From Cryptomeria japonica (Eukaryota > Streptophyta > Pinopsida > Cupressales > Cupressaceae), in assembly GCF_030272615.1 (NCBI RefSeq), contig NC_081410.1, forward strand, positions 256,603,533-256,667,532: a stretch of DNA of 64,000 nt. Direction: 5' to 3'. Shown piece after piece: positions 23,980-35,619 of this stretch. Numbering within the stretch: position 1 is the stretch's first letter; each line of letters starts with the position of its first letter. The position numbers and the translations under genes are program-made. Under the pieces are notes generated by a model that saw only the letters and a list, made by a program, of their open reading frames with translations, had not been told where the DNA came from and did no database searches.

Positions 23980-24767
23980 TGTATATGGTGAAAATGGATA
24001 ACAACAATATTGAAAGGCTAAATGAATTCAACCACAAAACCCTAGCCTAATAACAACAAAGATCCTCCATAACATATGAAGATTACCTAAGGCAATGCAA
24101 ATCAAATGAAATCACAAAGATTATACCATCACATGTTCAATAGGGTTTGGATCTCCATTCTTCCTATCTCCATTGATCTTGCTTGATATATTTGCTCTTA
24201 GATTTTATATGTGCACAAGAGCTCAACAAAGAATGGAAATGTGGTTGCAAGTAGGATCGCATATGCAAGTTTGAAAGCGTAGTGTAGACGATTGATCAGT
24301 CAGGATGCATAGCGTTGATAATGAAGGAAGCATCTCCTTATATAGAAAACACTATAAGAAATGGAGGTGTAAGATTGAGAGGTGTAAAAGATAAATGGTC
24401 AGCTATGATTAAAGGGTAGGTAGAGGAAATAAGAAAATAATGAGAGGGTAGGTAGTGTAGGAATTAAGAGATGAATGACATGTGTCATAGGTAGAAAAGG
24501 CTAATGAATTAATTAAATAAATAAAAATTTACTTAATTAATAGAAGAAGTGGGATCAATTAAATAAATAAGATATTTATTTAATTTAGGCAAAAGGATAA
24601 TTTAAATAAATAAATGTATTTATTTAAATGAGAAATAAGGCTAGAAGAGGATAAATGAATTAATTAAATAAATAAAGATTTATTTAATTAATAGAAGAAT
24701 TAGGCTTAAATAATTAAATAAATAAAGATATTTATTTAATTAGACATGACAATTTTAGGTGTCTACA
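23980..24767 (-). repeat. Element B LTR, right copy (5' LTR)
   Basis: 788 bp, TGTATATGG...GGTGTCTACA in the + direction, the same length as the left copy with about 19 substitutions. TATA-like box at 24337-24347 (minus strand). Confidence 0.96.
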
Positions 24768-24772
24768 ACAAG

Positions 24773-26160
24773 TACTCTACCCATTTAACATGCCTATGAT
24801 TTAGTTAATCCTGTGAGTTCAAGAAACTTAGTGCCTGATTATCTGTGTATACAACAAACTCTTTAGGAAGAAGACAATGTCTCCATTTCCTAAGCGCCTG
24901 TACTAATGCATAGAGTTCTAAATCATAGGAAGAGTACTTTTTCTTGGCATCATTCAACTTCTCACTAAAGAATGCAAGTGGTCTATTGTCCTGACTTAAA
25001 ACAGCTCCTACAACAATATTACTAGCATCACATTTAATAGGGAAAAGCTTATCAAAACTAGGTAAAATGAGCACTGGTTGAGTAGCTACTTTAGTTTTCA
25101 ATAATTCCAACCCCCTATTGGTTGCATCTATCCACTTAAATTTTACCTTTACACCCCTTTTGATGGTGTCTAACATTGGAGCACAAATCTCACTAAATCC
25201 CCTCATGAATTTTCTGTAAAATTGTGCCGAACCATGGAAGCTTCTGACATCATTGGATTTCTTAGGAGTTGTCCAACTGGTTATTGCTGCAACTTTAGAT
25301 TGATCCATTTTTAGATTGCCTCCTGATACAACAAAACCAAGATAGAGGAATTCTTTCTTCATAAAATCACATTTTTCTAGATTAATGGTTAGTTGTTCAT
25401 CAGATAACTGTCTCAAAACAATAGCTAAATGCTTCAGATGCTCTTCCTTAGTTTTACTGAAAATAAGAATATCATCTAAATACACAAAAAATTTGCCAAT
25501 GAAATCATGTAAAACTTCATTCATGAGTCTCATAAATGTGCTGGGAGCATTAGAGAGTCCAAATGGCATGACAAGCCACTCATAGAGACCCCCATTCATT
25601 TTGAAAGTTGTCTTCCATTCATCACCCTCTTTGATTCTTATCTAATGGTAACCACTCTTCAAGTCAATCTTACTGAAATACTGTTCATCCCCCAAATAAT
25701 CCATCAAATCCTCTATTCTGGGTATGGGAAATCTGTATCTGATTGTGATCTTGTTTATGGCTTTAGAATATGTGCAAAGTCTCCATGTTCCACCCTTCTT
25801 AAGTGCCAACACTGTAGGTACTGCACAAGGACTAATGCTTTTCCTAATCAGCCCTTTTGTCTAAGAGTTCTTGTATTTGTCTTGCTACCTCTTCATTTTG
25901 TTCAGGGGTCATCTTATAGGCTGACTTATTTGGCAAAGAGGCTCTAGGTATGAAATCAATCTAATGGCTAATGGCTCTAGAAGGTGGTAATGTTGTAGGT
26001 GTACCATCACTGATTATTGCTTTGAAGTTATCAAGGATTTTCTGCACCTCATATGGTATCTCAACTTTCTTTTCTCCCTTTTCTTCCTTGGGTTTCACTA
26101 TGAGTGCAAATCCCACTCCTTCACCTTCTTTTAGTGTTTTTATGAATTCTCTCATTCACT
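24773..26160 (-). pseudogene. Element A reverse transcriptase and RNase H, cut by element B
   Basis: Read leftward. The N-terminal RT peptide is at 26155-25961, a degraded fingers/palm part at 25960-25600, then [18 protein letters not shown] near 25580 and the catalytic YLDD near 25490. RNase H follows with [24 protein letters not shown] and [11 protein letters not shown], so its catalytic Asp, Glu and Asp are all present. The frame stops near 24813 and a few codons later meets element B at 24767. It resumes at 11933 with LQAYTFTLKHKKG, the expected RNase H end. Frameshifts near 26150 and 25960 and the stops would prevent expression. Confidence 0.85.
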
Positions 26161-26576
26161 AACAAGATGTTAGGCACTTTGTTGCTGCTCTCTCCTTCTT
26201 CATTGAGGGATTGAATCTGATAGGTTACTCCATCTTTCTGAAATGAGGAGTTTCTTTCCCCATCATGTTGTGCTTTTCTGTCAAACTGCCATGGTCTACC
26301 CAATAGTAGGTGGCAAGCATCCATAGGAAGGATGTCACATAGGATCCTATCTGTATATCCACCTATGTGGAAATCTACCCAAGCTTGCTCATTTACTAGC
26401 ACATGTTTTCCCTTGTTTAACCATGTTACTTTGTATGGTTTCTTCTGTTGTATCCTAGGTAATTTCAATTTACGTACTGCTTCCTCTGATATGATGTTAT
26501 CTATGGATCTTGAATCTATGATCACCTTACACACCTTTCCCATGATTTTACACTTAATCCTGAACAATTCTCTTCT
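26121..26576 (-). pseudogene. Element A aspartic protease
   Basis: Protease following gag in the same frame after one TAG at 26577. The active site reads VIIDSRSIDNII near 26520, where Arg replaces the Gly of the usual Asp-Ser-Gly, which should harm activity. The second half has LLGRPWQFDRKAQHDG near 26290. It ends in a different frame from the RT start at 26155, so a frameshift follows. Confidence 0.75.
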
Positions 26577-27737
26577 CTATGAGACCTTTGTACTGTGTGG
26601 TTTCTTCATTAACACTCTCTTGATCATTAAACTCTCACCATCTTTTGAAGCTAGGTTCAATGCTGAAGTTCTGGTATTACCTCCATCTTCCTGAACATAG
26701 TTTACCCTTTTCTCACCACCGTAGGATGAGCTAGGCTTCTCTGGGCATCTATAGGTAGGGTGGCCCAACTTTTGATAGTTATAGCACTTCATGGTTGAGA
26801 AGTAGGACCCTCTCCCTAGTCCATTAGATCTACCCCTATAGTTGGGTTTTCTCTGAGAATCCCCACTTTGCTCTATAAGTTTAGACTCTCCATGGGATCG
26901 TTGATCTATGCTCCTTCCCCCAAAACTACCCCTATGGCCTCTACCATCTCTTCCCCTACCTCTTCCTCTATTATTTTGTTCTTCCTTTCTCCTACTTTTC
27001 TCTTCCACCTTAAGTGCTAGTTGATAACACTTGTGTACTGTTTGTGGGCATAACAAGCTCATCTCTTCCTGGATGTTCCATCTTAACCCATTCAAGTAAC
27101 TTTCCACTTTCATACTCTCATCCTCTACTACTCTATATCTCATGAATAGTTTTTGAAACCCCTCAATGTAGTCACTGACATCTAGGTCTTTTTGTCTCAA
27201 ATTTTGTCTTTTCCTGTGAAGTTGTATTTTATAGTCTTCAGGAAGGTAGGTTTCTTTTATTTTGGCTACCATTGCTTTCCAGGTGGCTATTGGTTTCTTA
27301 CCTTCTTTCACCCTTTCCTCTTGAATGAACTTCCACCAAGTTAAGGCTGCCCCTCTCAACCTTGATTTTGCTACCTTAACCTTTTGTGCTTCAGTTACTC
27401 CATCACATTCAAAATGGTTTTCTAGACCTTCAATCCACTCTATAAGAGCATCTGGATCCATCTTTCCACTAAAAAGAGCCACTCCCTCTAAGGTTTTACC
27501 ACTCATAGCTCTCAAAGCTTTCAAGAATGGTTCTTGCTCAATAACAGGGTCAGGTATGGGAACCTCATCTTCTATGGCCACCATTTTGCCCTCATCTCCA
27601 ATCTTTTCATGGACTTCTTCAGTTTTAACTTCTACTTCAGCTAGTTTCATTGCTAGTTGATCCAATCTTTCTCTGAGTGCCCTATTTTCCTCTTCTTGGT
27701 CTTCAACCTTCTTGGCTAACTCAACATTAGTCACCAT
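26577..27737 (-). CDS. Element A gag, 386 codons
   Basis: Structural Gag of the chromovirus. ATG at 27737 lies about 40 bp from the PBS, the expected place. Residues 5-60 form a charged, heptad-like coiled coil (KKVEDQEEENRALRERLDQL). The retrotransposon Gag core follows (ALFSGKMDPDALIEWIEGLE near residue 88, AALTWWKF near 130, LNGLRW near 210). An RGRGRGRDGRG basic stretch lies near 263, and the knuckle CYNYQKLGHPTYRC near 325 has its second Cys changed to Tyr. The frame is open to TAG at 26577-26579, beyond which the same frame runs into protease. This suggests an originally continuous gag-pol frame now broken by a stop. Confidence 0.8.
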   Translation of the reverse strand: MVTNVELAKKVEDQEEENRALRERLDQLAMKLAEVEVKTEEVHEKIGDEGKMVAIEDEVPIPDPVIEQEPFLKALRAMSGKTLEGVALFSGKMDPDALIEWIEGLENHFECDGVTEAQKVKVAKSRLRGAALTWWKFIQEERVKEGKKPIATWKAMVAKIKETYLPEDYKIQLHRKRQNLRQKDLDVSDYIEGFQKLFMRYRVVEDESMKVESYLNGLRWNIQEEMSLLCPQTVHKCYQLALKVEEKSRRKEEQNNRGRGRGRDGRGHRGSFGGRSIDQRSHGESKLIEQSGDSQRKPNYRGRSNGLGRGSYFSTMKCYNYQKLGHPTYRCPEKPSSSYGGEKRVNYVQEDGGNTRTSALNLASKDGESLMIKRVLMKKPHSTKVS

Positions 27738-27774
27738 GTTTTCCTAATGTTCCTTTCCTCCTAAATCTTTCTTT

Positions 27775-27787
27775 GGCTCTGATACCA
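27775..27787 (-). promoter_or_regulatory. Element A primer binding site (initiator methionine tRNA type)
   Basis: The minus strand reads TGGTATCAGAGCC, three bases after the 5' LTR end (TATCA). This is the classic complement of plant initiator tRNA-Met. Confidence 0.9.
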
Positions 27788-27790
27788 CTA

Positions 27791-29931
27791 TGATAGGGAG
27801 ATTTCTAGGTAAGTGCTCAATAAGGATGTTTAAGTCAAAAGGTTCAATTTGTTTCCCAAAGACTTAATTGTGGCTGTTGTATATGTTTGCAACTCATTCT
27901 TGAGGTCTTCATGCTAGCAACTCATTCATCACTTCCCTAGAAAACTCCCCTTTGATTGGGCTCATTCCCATACTCACCCCCTATTGGTTATGCCAAACCA
28001 CTCCAATGCTTCAAACACACTCCTTTGTCCCTCTTTGGCATGATTCTAACTATTCTCTATTCTCACAAGCACCTCCAACTGGTTTAGGGGACTAGATGAA
28101 GGTTTTGTTCAAAAAACTTGTTTCCATTCTCTTATTTTGGCTTCTTAGTTTCACTTGCTCAAACCAACTCCTTAGGTCTCACAACCCAAAATGCTTCATA
28201 GGGGTGTCATGGAGGTTTCTCAAAGCTCATTAACTATCTTGGACTATCATCCAAAGATCTCTCTAAACTGCATGAGTTCAAGGTGATCGGGTTCTTGAAA
28301 AGTGTGTGTTATGCAGTCAAAAGGGCTATTAGCCCGTGGAGGCCTAATTGGCCTAGTTTTCCTCACCCAACCCAACGGTGGGATTCTCCTCCAACAAACT
28401 TAATTTGGATGGTTTTTAAGAGGTATATGCTAATGGATTTTCATGGTTTAGGCCTCTGCTATTGAAAAATGAGGATTGTCCACTATTTGTGGCACTTTTG
28501 TAGGGTTTGGAACCAATCACTTTAGAAAGACATTGCAAATCTATTAACCAAGCTTCCAAACTTAAGTATACCTTCTTCCATATCATGTAGGGCCTTTCTT
28601 TACTACTGTCTTGTAGGCATTAGTCACAACACATGATGCACAAACTGAAAATCTAAAACATGTAAGTGATTGCCACAAAAAACCCAATCATAGCTTCCTC
28701 ACTGTTAAAGCTACATTCCAAGGTGTTAGAAGTTATTTCCAAACTCTCCCATGGAATTAATTAATTTCCAAAAACTTATGAGGTTCTTACAGAAATATTG
28801 AGGCATGTTTACAAAGCTTGATTAGGCTCTTGAAGCATCTTTTTGCACATAGTGTCACTAAAAAAATAGTGAATACATGTCTTGCAATCAAACTAAGAAT
28901 ATTTAATAAGAAGTACCTTCTCTAACAAACCAAGGTGACTCACAATACCCTTGGAAACATATTTAGACCTCTGAATCACACATTTGTTCACTCCAATTGT
29001 TCTTGGGTTCAGATTTTGAGTTCTTGTTCATGATACTAGCCGAGTAATCAATACTTGCCTAGTTTTCACTCAAATCCATCCTCCAAGCATAGTTCTGACT
29101 CAAAAAGGAATATATACACAATTTACATGCATAAAAAAACTTGACCCAATCCATTTTGTGGGATCCCAAACCTGGATTAGTCAAGTGGTGGCATTTTGAA
29201 ACATCAAACCCTTGACAGGGCAGTGAGCACACAGAATGAAAGATATTTTTATTTCTCAAACTTGCAAAAAGAAAACTGGTGCAATAATAAATTGAATAGA
29301 ATTAGGAAACAAATATGTACACTTCCCAAAATTTACAATATGGACAATGAGTGCTACAGTACGGACTATTACTCCAAGGAAAGAAAAAATAGTGATAAAA
29401 GCCAAAACTTCATGATTTCTATTAGGATTCTCTTGTTCATACAATCACCAACCTTATTCAAGGAAAAGGGAGGTTTTTTTATAGTCCATCAAGTTATTTA
29501 TCAAGCCCAGTATGGACATGAGGCTTCCACAACTTCATTTTGCAAGAAAAGTAAAAAAAATGACAATTTTGACAATTTTTACAAGCCCAAATGACAACAT
29601 TTCTTGCTCCAAAATACATTTTTGAAAACCTAACCTCATCAATTCATCTAAAGACATTAGAAATGATTAAAACCACTTAGTAAACATGTTTCAATTCTTT
29701 TGAAAGCATTTGGAGACCTGTAAGGAAGTTTTGCACATTTTTGCCAAAAATTGTCAACTCAAAGCCTAAAAGGCAAAACTTGACCTCTTGAGTCCAAAAT
29801 GAGATCAAAACCACTAGAAAAGACACATAAAACCTAAAAAAACATTATAAACCTAACATAAGACATTACAAACATGAAATCATAAAATACTCAAAAAGGA
29901 GAGTTTTACTCAACTAGGTGCTCTTGCACCA
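27791..29931 (-). repeat. Element A LTR, right copy (5' LTR)
   Basis: 2141 bp, TGATAGGGAG...CTCTTGCACCA in the + direction, aligned to 8179-10328. Confidence 0.95.
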
Positions 29932-29936
29932 GGATG
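29932..29936. repeat. Target site duplication of element A, right copy
   Basis: GGATG, identical to 8174-8178. Confidence 0.93.
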
Positions 29937-31026
29937 CTGCTGGAACCAATCCTTGTACTGGGGCAATACGCCCACATCCGCAAAATCATCCATGTAATCC
30001 CATCTAAGACATTGTAAACCAGTCAGCTCCTGCATACTCAAGGAATAGGATAGCCTCAGTGACCATCCCTTCCTCTCCTCATCAGCATATCTCGCGTATG
30101 ATGAGTACTCCTACGAGATCGCCTAAGGCCTACCATACTGCCTCATCACTCAAGATACTACAAATCGCTCCACCATAGCCTGCGATCTGCCAATAAGTGG
30201 GCGCGTAACAAAAAGATCCTTGCATACTATTTTCCATTCATCCCATGGCTCTAGGCCCCTATAAGGTCTCCATACAATGACTATAAGGTCATCTAGTTGC
30301 CGTCGCCAAAAATTGGTCTTCCCCAGATGGGGTTGCGTAACATAACCTGCATACCTATATACAATCGGTTGCCCTGGTTCTTTGCTATCATCTACAATCA
30401 GCCAACAAACTGGGAGGTACTCCCAAGCCCAAACCTATAAAATCAAAACACCTGCAGCCATGCTCTTGCCCTCCCTATACACAATCTCATGCATCTCGCG
30501 ATACATGCGGGCCAATATGCAAGAACCCCATGCAAGCCTCTGAGGGGTCTTCATCAATATCTCTAGCATCCTACCCCATCCACACTAGAATCCTTGTTGT
30601 CCTCTATACAGCATCAAAAAACAACTGATAAACCTTGCTAGAACACAAGCCAGAGGAAACTCCTCACTGTACCTACTCATCATGATGTCCCAACTGATGG
30701 AACGTGTCAAAATATCAGGATCCCTGAAGACCTGCCTGACTGCCTGTAATCCATGTAACATCGCTGCATCATAATCCACCTTATCCCCAACAAAAGGGAT
30801 ACGGAGGATCCTATATACATCCTCGGGAGTGATAGTCATCTCCCCAACTGGCAAATGGAAGGTATTATGCTCTGAATGGAATCTCTCAACTAATGTTGTG
30901 AGCATTCTGTGATTCACACGGATGTCTGGTAACCCAAGAAGATGTGTCAAGTCCCAAAAATCAATATGAGCCTAATCAACCTCTGATAACTGCCGCACTA
31001 ATGTCATGGTAGGAGGATAAACACAT
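29932..31026 (-). pseudogene. Element C antisense PMD gene, second exon (N-terminal part)
   Basis: Read leftward from the inferred acceptor TTCTCTTTAG at 31027. After about 20 codons and one stop comes an open stretch (30950-30585) with ERFHSEHNTFHLPVGEMTIT near 30890-30832 and EDVYRILRIPFVGD, the PMD signature. It is closely similar to element B's PMD peptide. Beyond 30585 the frame continues with stops through Trp-rich peptides to WFQQHP at 29936, where element A inserted; the gene resumes at 8178. In phase with exon 1 at 31519-31527. Antisense extra genes, some PMD-like, have been reported in plant Tat elements. Confidence 0.75.
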
Positions 31027-31518
31027 CTAAAGAGAACATGAGGCAATCAAACCAGCAAAAATTAAAACAACAAAACATTAGAAAACATTCCACATAAGCC
31101 TACAAGAGAAGTAAAACATCACACAAATCCAACTACGTCAATTGCCAAATCAAAATTTCAAGTTTCAACCTTAAAAAATTATCACTGTTTCCCAAACAAC
31201 AAAACACAGAAGGACAACAACTCGTACGAGTCATGATTGGGCTTCGTACGACAAAAGAACCCCATAAGATAAATGATTAGACTCTAGATGACAAAATGGT
31301 TTTTTATGCATGTTGTCGTATGATAGAAGGGTGGGGTTAGAATGAAAAAACTAATGGCTTCAAATGACAAAACATACTTCAATAATTTATCATACAAGAT
31401 AGGATCTTATCTCGCACGACAAAATGAGAAGGGCCAACTTCAAACGTGCTAAAACTTGAAAAATTAACAAAAAAATTCAAAATTGAGAACATAAACAGGC
31501 TTAAGATTGATCACTTAC
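31027..31518 (-). other. Inferred intron of element C's PMD gene
   Basis: 492 nt on the minus strand: donor CG|GTAAGTGA (31518), acceptor TTCTCTTTAG (31027). Splicing joins the short first exon in phase with the PMD exon. It contains several degenerate CGTACGACAAAA-like motifs between about 31225 and 31430. Confidence 0.6.
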
Positions 31519-31527
31519 CGTTGGCTC
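31519..31527 (-). pseudogene. Element C PMD gene, end of first exon (left of element D)
   Basis: Together with 48102-48108 on the other side of element D, this forms a first exon of only four codons: ATG from 48108, then GAGCC within the duplicated target site, then AACG before the donor GTAAGT. The 16.6-kb element D therefore sits immediately behind the start codon. Element B's PMD gene also has a short coding first exon followed by GTAAGT, which supports the model. Confidence 0.5.
31523..31527. repeat. Target site duplication of element D, left copy
   Basis: GGCTC, identical to 48102-48106. Confidence 0.95.
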
Positions 31528-31619
31528 TGTTGAGCACTATTTTTTGAAAAAAATATAATAAAAATAAAAAATAATAATATATGTTTCCATAAGCATGAAG
31601 ACTAATGGATATTTCGGCC

Positions 31620-32180
31620 AGTAAGCTGTATCGAGCACTGCAGGAGAAGTTTCATCGAAAGAGCGTTCTCATCGACACAGGGCATATAAAACATTAAGCA
31701 AAGGTGTTTCGGCAAGAAGTTACCTTCGATGAACGCAAGAAACCGCTCATCGATACTCCAGGTTTCATCGAAAAGGTAAAAGCAAAAAGCGAAAAGGCAA
31801 AAGGTGATTTCGAAGAAATATCGTTACCGAAGAAACTCAAGAGACATTCATCGAAATGCAAGTTTCATCGATGAACGTGGTGTCGAACAAAAGAAAAGCT
31901 GTTTCATCGATAAAAAGGATATCGATGAAAAAGGGGATATCGATGAACACTCATAAGCCTTCATCAAAGAAAGAAACTCATCGAAAGTAGGGCATCGATG
32001 AAACTCACGAGCAACTTGTCGAAAAGGGGGACTATCGATGAAAAAGTGATTTCGATGAGTCTTAAAAGTGGCTTCTCGACGTAAGTTTTTCACCGAAACA
32101 ATATTATCGAAGAGAATGAGCTTTCGATGAAAGATTCAAACACTCGGCCGAAGACAAGGGTTTCATCGATAATTTGAAAC
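31620..32180 (+). repeat. Cluster of TTTCATCGATGAAA-type motifs in the LTR of D
   Basis: About 25 TCGA-centred words in 560 bp, in both orientations: TTTCATCGA, TCGATGAAA, and full palindromes such as TTTCATCGATGAA and ATATCGATGAA. Repeated in the 3' LTR at about 43201-43761. Confidence 0.9.
31683..31692 (+). promoter_or_regulatory. TATA-like box upstream of the LTR ORF (5' LTR)
   Basis: CATATAAAAC, about 780 bp before the LTR ORF's ATG. A candidate promoter for an LTR-ORF transcript; the equivalent in the 3' LTR is 43264-43273. Weak evidence on its own. Confidence 0.35.
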
Positions 32181-32469
32181 GCGTGCACTTTGAGCGGACT
32201 GTACTTCCCGCGAAGGAATTAAAGGCCCAGTTGAAAAGTGTCACATCTGCAATTAAATTTAAAACACTTGAGTAGCCGTTACAGATGCAGAACATTAACT
32301 GTACACAAGTTGCCCATTCAATTACAGTTGAACTGAGTGAATTTTCGTAAGAATTAGATCGATGCTAAGAGATTGGAAGCTGTGAAGAACTTGCAGAGAT
32401 TTGCAAACGATAACCAGAAGAGTTGAGCATTTTACCAAGTAAGTGTTGTCTCTCTTATTTACTGTAACT

Positions 32470-35400
32470 ATGGAACCTTCGTCTTCTTCTTCTAAAAAGA
32501 GTAGGAAAGGAAAAGAGTTAAACCCTGAAGAGAAGCCCAAGAGATAGAAGAAAGAAGGGAGAGCTTTGACTCAGGACTTATTAGACCAGTGTCCATCGTC
32601 TAGTGTAAGGTCCAAAAAGATTAAAAGTGAAGAAGAAGGATTAGAGGACAAATTTGAAAATCTAGGAGACATTTGGACTGAGATAAGAGGACATGAGTTA
32701 TTTCTGTTTGGTTACAAAAGAAGGGATGCACCCGAACCCATTAGTAATCTGTGGAAGAGGAACTTAGGCAAGTTAGTAGTTCCAAATGTGTTTGTAGACG
32801 TAGAATTAATGAAAGCTCTGGTAAATTGCTACAACCCGAGAACTAAAACCATATGTGATTACAGAGGGAATATATTAGTAGTAATCAACAAGAAGACTAT
32901 TGATATGGTTTTTGATCTAGACTGGGAAGTCGAGGAAAGCATCGATATGAAGAAACTTTCACAGGAATTCTTTAGTTTGGAAAATATCTACAGGACTTGG
33001 AGGCTACCTGTTCACAGGCCAAAAGTGGGTGGGTCATTTGTTCAGTTTGGAAAAAGTGACAAGGTGCCATTTGATGTCAACCACTTCCATCCATATTTCA
33101 AATATACGTATTATACTGCAGCCCAAGTACTAGGCATAGAGGCTCATCCACTCATGGATGTTGGGATTATGGTTTTGTGTGCTGATATTCAATCAAAAGA
33201 CCCTAGGTCATTTGATTTTGCTACTTATGTTGCGGATACCTTGAATCATGGGCTGGAAAAAATGAAAGGAGACCTTGTGAATGTTCACTTTTCATTATAC
33301 TCCATGTTAATGCATATTCTTCTTTATTGTGGACAAGAAATTAACTTCTGGCCAGATGAGTTCAGCATCAGGTCTTATGATAAGAATGGTCTGAAGAAGC
33401 CGGTTCAGTTGTGGGTATCAGCATGGGACCAGAGGTTTATGAACAACCAATATTGGCATTTTCAAGAATACTTTGTGAAACCTCTCAGTGCAGCTTTTGG
33501 ACAACGCAGGGATTATACTTTGTCCCCTGAAATTAAGAGGTTCCTCAGGCCAAAGGATTTCTCTCCAGAATCACAGATTGAACATAATTGGGGTGATTGG
33601 TATTGCCATGATAATCACACACAGATAAGGGTATTTGGATATGAAGGGCAACCGCACATGCTTCCAATTACGGTGCCAGACAGAGTGGCTAGCTTGGAGA
33701 TTATAAGGCAATTGTCTATTGCCAGTGCTAAACATTTAACTGATTTTGGTAAACAATCTATTGTTCCAGGTCTATTAGTTTTCTCTGATTTCATTGTCAA
33801 AAGTTCAAAGAGTTATCATTTATTACAGAATAAATTAAATTACTATGGCATGACTCTGGGTGAGCCTAGGGAGAATTTTGATCCCGAAGGATATATAAAA
33901 GCTGCCAGAGCCTCACAGAAACTCAAAGCTGGGATACATATGGCCAAAATGCCAGACGACCTAATTAAGAACCTTGAGCGAGAGGAGGCCAAAGCTTTAA
34001 AAGGAAAGAGTGAGTTAGTCTGGGAGGCCTACAAATGGAAAAGGGCAAGGGGAATGATAGATGGAGACTTAATTGGAAATCTCCAAGATCCTCTGGAGGT
34101 AGCTAAAAGGCTGCTTCAACATGAAGCTGAAATTATGCACAGAGTTCCTTCACAATTCCTTCGCTTCATTAATACTGAAAGGGACAGTCAGCCCCTAGCT
34201 CACATGTCACCAAAATCAACCGCCAGTAGTATCCCACCTGATTCTCCTAGAGAGGATTATCCTCCTGGTTTCGAAACAGAAATGAACATGGACACAGGAG
34301 AAATCAACATCAAAGATGTTGTTGACATAAGAATGACTGAGCATGAGGAATTCATTGCTGATGATGGATTCACCTCCTCTAGGGAATTCCTTTCATTTCT
34401 ATATCAATACAAAGGGGCTCATGTCAAACGAAGCATGGCTGGAAAACCAGAGGAAGAACAGATGAAGAGATTACAGGATGAAATTGATGTCCTCATGAAA
34501 GATATGACTCCTGAAAAAGGGAGGAAATTATTAAAAGAGGCTGGTGTGATCATCTTCTCTGGTTGGGATATCAACTCAGCACTCTTATTTGATGGCTTTT
34601 TGAAAAAACAAGATTTGAATCAGCAGGTATTGCCCCAGGAGGTAGATAAACTGTTCCTAGGCTCTGGATATGATCCAGACAAAAAGGCTCTCCTACAGTG
34701 GGCACTATATCCAAAAGGGAAGAGGCCAATCATTATGGATATAGAAGAAACCTTTGGGCATCTCATGGTTCATCAGGTTGGAAAAACTGATCCTAGGGTC
34801 ACTGCAAAGCTCAACCTGGATGTTGCAAGATTGAACTTGGACCAGACAGAGTTTCTGGTCAGAGAGAACATTACGTACAAGGGATTATATGAAAAGTCCA
34901 AGGAGGAAAATCAGAAGCTGCAAGCAAAGGTATTGCAATTAGAAACGGGGACTCCTATCAGCGAATACACCTCATACCCCGCAGGACGCAGCTTGGATGA
35001 CGTCTCTGATGCCCTGTACTGGAAATATCAGGCAGAGAAGGCCAATAAACGCACAGACAATATCCAACAAAAGATGGACAAATTGGTCAATGACATCATA
35101 GGACATCGGTTTAACACCATGTTCTTACAGGTCGAACCATATTGGATAGTTTACAATGGAACAATAAAAGCGCTAACAGAGCATGAACGGTTAAGAGCAC
35201 GATTGCAAGGGGTGCTAAGCAATGACGATTCCATGACGCCAGAAGAAAAGGCTGAGGGTAACGCGTATATGGATAATCATGTCAAACTCGAGGATATGCT
35301 GAGAAGAGATTTAAAAGAATTAGATGATGAAAAACCCGTTGGAATGCCTTCCGTCTACAAGGAAGGAGAGGTAATAACCTTGGAGGATTTGCGAAAGGAA

Positions 35401-35619
35401 CTTGTCAGCGTCAAGGATTGGGCCTTGTCAGAAATTGATCGGAGTAAGGATATGGCCCCTACCGTCAACCAGATGATATTCAAGTACCTGACGCTAGGGG
35501 ATGAATTAAAAAAGCAAACGCCTCTAATCAGAACATTCAAAGACGATGATTACATTCATCATTTGGGGCTTTTGAATCTCTTTTTGCTTAAGTTTAGAAA
35601 CACTCGAGTTAACGACTAA
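32470..35619 (+). pseudogene. LTR ORF of element D, 5' copy, stopped at codon 26
   Basis: The 5' LTR copy of the approximately 1049-codon frame described at 44051-47200. One C-to-T change makes TAG at 32545-32547 (codon 26), after the Ser-rich and basic N-terminus. The rest of the frame is open to TAA at 35617-35619. Apart from the stop there are four amino-acid differences from the 3' copy that I can see, plus one silent change. The stop probably arose after insertion, since the two LTRs were identical when the element integrated. Confidence 0.85.

Larger units (their letters stand above)
11939..24767 (-). mobile_element. Element B: non-autonomous Tat-like element with gag, protease and antisense PMD gene
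   Basis: 12,829 bp, read right to left: LTR 23980-24767, long motif-rich leader, gag and protease (21569-18642), an unrelated-looking spacer, the integrase tail only (about 17690-17430), then a PMD gene on the opposite strand (13079-15817), PPT and LTR 11939-12726. No RT, RNase H or integrase core lies between protease and the integrase tail. The DGG protease, GDLVLRENPKNQ tail, post-pol sequence and antisense PMD gene show that it is a deletion relative of element C. I count about 19 differences between its 788-bp LTRs (about 2.4%). It inserted into element A's RNase H. Confidence 0.93.
8179..29931 (-). mobile_element. Element A: Ty3/gypsy chromovirus, split by element B
   Basis: An LTR retrotransposon read right to left: LTR 27791-29931, methionine-tRNA type PBS, gag, protease, RT, RNase H (then element B), integrase, chromodomain, PPT, LTR 8179-10328. 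Without B it is about 8.9 kb. The LTRs have TG...CA ends and are flanked by a perfect 5-bp TSD. The chromodomain after integrase places it among chromoviruses. In a sampled 210-bp stretch the LTRs differ at roughly 14 positions. Several lesions make it inactive: stop codons, frameshifts, a changed protease triad, a lost integrase Glu and the B insertion in RNase H. Confidence 0.95.

Noticed and set aside
29932-31026. The PMD frame as an ordinary host gene
   Set aside because: Its place between pol and the PPT of element C, the matching gene at the same place in element B and the many stops show that it is an element passenger and now a pseudogene here.
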